5,466 nucleotides of DNA. It comes from Priestia aryabhattai (GTDB taxonomy: Bacteria; Bacillota; Bacilli; Bacillales; Bacillaceae_H). The DNA lies in assembly GCF_023715685.1 (NCBI RefSeq), contig NZ_JAMBOQ010000026.1, forward strand, positions 1 to 5,466. Reading direction: 5' to 3'. Position numbers and translations under genes: made by a program. Below the pieces are notes generated by a model that ran no database searches, was not told the origin of the DNA, and saw only the letters and a list, made by a program, of their open reading frames with translations. Below are positions 4,143 to 5,466 of this stretch, in pieces (within the stretch, counting starts at the first letter, position 1; the number at the start of each line of letters is the position of its first letter).

Positions 4143-4994
4143 TTAAGAAAATGCCTGTTTGATAGCTGAATCTAAATTCTGAACAGGTGACTTTAGATAT
4201 TTTTTCGTTACGTTGATATCCAAATGACCTGCTAATTCGGCAACAACTGCAATATCAATTCCTTTTTGAACTAATTGATTACAAAATGTATGACGTAACT
4301 TATGAGGAGTTACATTGTATTTCTTTAACATATATTGAACAGCTCTTGGAGTTATTCTTTGATGAAAATTTGACTCAAATAAAAATTCTTTGTCATTGTT
4401 CTGAGACGTAATGTATTTCTCTAAGTAATATTTCACTTCTTTAGAAAGAGGTATAGTACGGCCCTTTTCACCTCTAGATTCATGAACAGTTAAAGAACTT
4501 TGATTTGTAGTTAAATTAATATCATCCTGGTTTAACCCGCACAATTCAGATACTCGAATTCCTGTATGAAGTAAAACATATACGATAGCAATATCACGAG
4601 GGTTGCCGTCTTTTTTTACTTCAGCTAATAAATGATTGCACTCATCCAGCGTTAAAGAATCTGGTGCTTCTTGATTCTTTTTATCTTTCTGTTTACGTTT
4701 GATGTCTTGAACTACATCTAATTTCTTAAGAAAGCGAGCAAACATACTGATTGTAGCAAAAGCTTTTTCTACAGTTGCTAAGCTTTTATTTTGAGACTCA
4801 AGATAAGTAATATATTGTTGAACATCTTTTTTCTTTAAATGATTCAGATCCATTCCCTCACTGAGAAGCCATTCATGGAATTGATTAAGTACCGCACGGT
4901 ACGTTTTAATAGTGTTATCAGATTTATCTGCTTCTGCTAACCACTGGCTAAAATCATCAATCAGCGGAATAACCTCTAGTTTGTTTTTTTTCAA
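4143..4994 (-). CDS. XerC/XerD-like tyrosine recombinase
   Basis: 283 residues. The start is TTG at 4994, with the ribosome site GGGGGA 6 nt upstream; the next Met is residue 48, inside the N-terminal domain. Residues about 8-95 form the SAM-like core-binding domain (DNTIKTYRAVLNQFHEWL, then LATVEKAFATISMFARFLKK), and 110-283 the catalytic domain. All catalytic residues are visible: R147 (TGIRVSEL), K177 (RGEKGR), H231-x-x-R234 (PHKLRHTF), H257 (LAGH) and Y266 (KKYL). Length and order are those of Xer-type and plasmid resolvase-integrases. It probably resolves multimers of this replicon or mediates integration; no dif-like site was recognised. Its promoter carries the same palindrome as the rRNA promoters, suggesting coordinated expression. 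The gene follows the 5S terminator on the same strand. Confidence 0.92.
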   Translation of the reverse strand: MKKNKLEVIPLIDDFSQWLAEADKSDNTIKTYRAVLNQFHEWLLSEGMDLNHLKKKDVQQYITYLESQNKSLATVEKAFATISMFARFLKKLDVVQDIKRKQKDKKNQEAPDSLTLDECNHLLAEVKKDGNPRDIAIVYVLLHTGIRVSELCGLNQDDINLTTNQSSLTVHESRGEKGRTIPLSKEVKYYLEKYITSQNNDKEFLFESNFHQRITPRAVQYMLKKYNVTPHKLRHTFCNQLVQKGIDIAVVAELAGHLDINVTKKYLKSPVQNLDSAIKQAFS

Positions 4995-5029
4995 TCTAAA
5001 TCCCCCACTCGTGATAATGTAATAACTTC

Positions 5030-5058
5030 AACTTAACATCTTACTTCGTAGAAGTCAA
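5030..5058 (-). promoter_or_regulatory. Promoter of the XerC/D-like recombinase, with palindrome over -35
   Basis: TTGACT (5058-5053) and TAAGTT (5035-5030) are 17 bp apart on the minus strand, with a predicted start near 5023 and a ~29-nt leader. The element at 5045-5068 has arms TTCGTAGAAG and ATTCAGCGAA around TCAA (7 of 10 positions pair). It lies just after the rRNA terminator, so the recombinase could also receive read-through from the rRNA operon. Confidence 0.75.
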
Positions 5059-5078
5059 ATTCAGCGAAGTACATAAAT

Positions 5079-5115
5079 AAAAAAAAGCATGTCATTAAAT
5101 GACATGCTTTTTTTT
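5079..5115 (-). terminator. rRNA operon terminator after 5S
   Basis: Stem AAAAAAAAGCATGTCATT (5079-5096) pairs perfectly with 5098-5115, giving a GC-containing core GCATGTCATT flanked by A8 and T8. It starts 5 nt beyond the 5S 3' end. The symmetry makes it potentially active in both directions. No tRNA genes lie between 5S and this terminator. Confidence 0.9.
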
Positions 5116-5120
5116 ATTTT

Positions 5121-5236
5121 GCCTGGCAGCGTCCTACTCTCACGGGGACAAAGTCCCGACTACCATTGGCGCTAAAGAGCTTAACTTCCGTGTTCGGTAT
5201 GGGAACGGGTGTGACCTCTTCGCTATCGCCACCAGA
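5121..5236 (-). rRNA. 5S rRNA
   Basis: The 116-nt minus-strand sequence runs from TCTGGTGGCGATAGCG to GGACGCTGCCAGGC. It contains the Bacillus 5S hallmarks GAGGTCACACCCGTTCCCAT, CCGAACACGGAAGTTAAG and GAGAGTAGGACG. The two ends pair (TCTGG..GC with GC..CCAGG) as in helix I. It is complete and looks functional. Confidence 0.96.
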
Positions 5237-5299
5237 CATGAGATTGTTCTCTCAAAACTAGGTAACAGTTGCTGAGTAAAGCATGTGCTTTTCAAATCT

Positions 5300-5466
<167 letters not shown>

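Overview
The window looks like the non-ribosomal part of a Bacillaceae replicon, most likely a plasmid, that carries a ribosomal RNA operon. The 16S, 23S and 5S pieces match the Bacillus/Priestia type, the SRP RNA is the long Bacillus form of about 270 nt with an Alu domain, and the proteins and signals are typical of low-GC Firmicutes. A plasmid-borne rRNA operon is already known from Priestia (Bacillus) megaterium plasmid pBM400, so a Priestia-like host is a reasonable guess. The sequence alone cannot prove genus or replicon type.

Layout. At the left edge are the first ~58 nt of a 16S gene on the minus strand, preceded by a boxA and two strong promoters (about 120-335). Next comes a plus-strand replication module (about 399-2191): a promoter, a long leader with a four-arm attenuator and a probable antisense RNA, a putative replication initiator (rep), and a MerR-type HTH/coiled-coil protein. 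A 19-bp bidirectional terminator separates this from a convergent minus-strand RNA unit: a 6S-like RNA followed by the SRP RNA (scr), both behind one promoter at about 2808. A non-coding stretch (about 2830-3400) holds a helically phased GGGGAC repeat array and several strong hairpins. Two tyrosine recombinases follow on the minus strand: a 186-residue catalytic-domain-only protein and a 283-residue full-length XerC/D-like protein. A terminator, 5S rRNA and the 3' end of 23S rRNA, also minus strand, close the window.

How it fits together. The rRNA genes leave on the left and enter on the right in the same orientation. The simplest reading is one rRNA operon on a small circle of roughly 10 kb (inference), with this window as everything except the operon body; two tandem chromosomal operons flanking an integrated element would look the same. 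The replicon would then be dedicated to core stable RNAs (rRNA, SRP RNA, 6S RNA), with its own copy control, resolution and perhaps segregation functions.

The most striking unexplained signal is a 24-bp palindrome-like element placed identically over the -35 box of four minus-strand promoters: both rRNA promoters, the 6S/SRP promoter and the large recombinase promoter. It looks like a shared operator or a duplicated promoter module. The rep promoter lacks it, and no promoter was found for the small recombinase.
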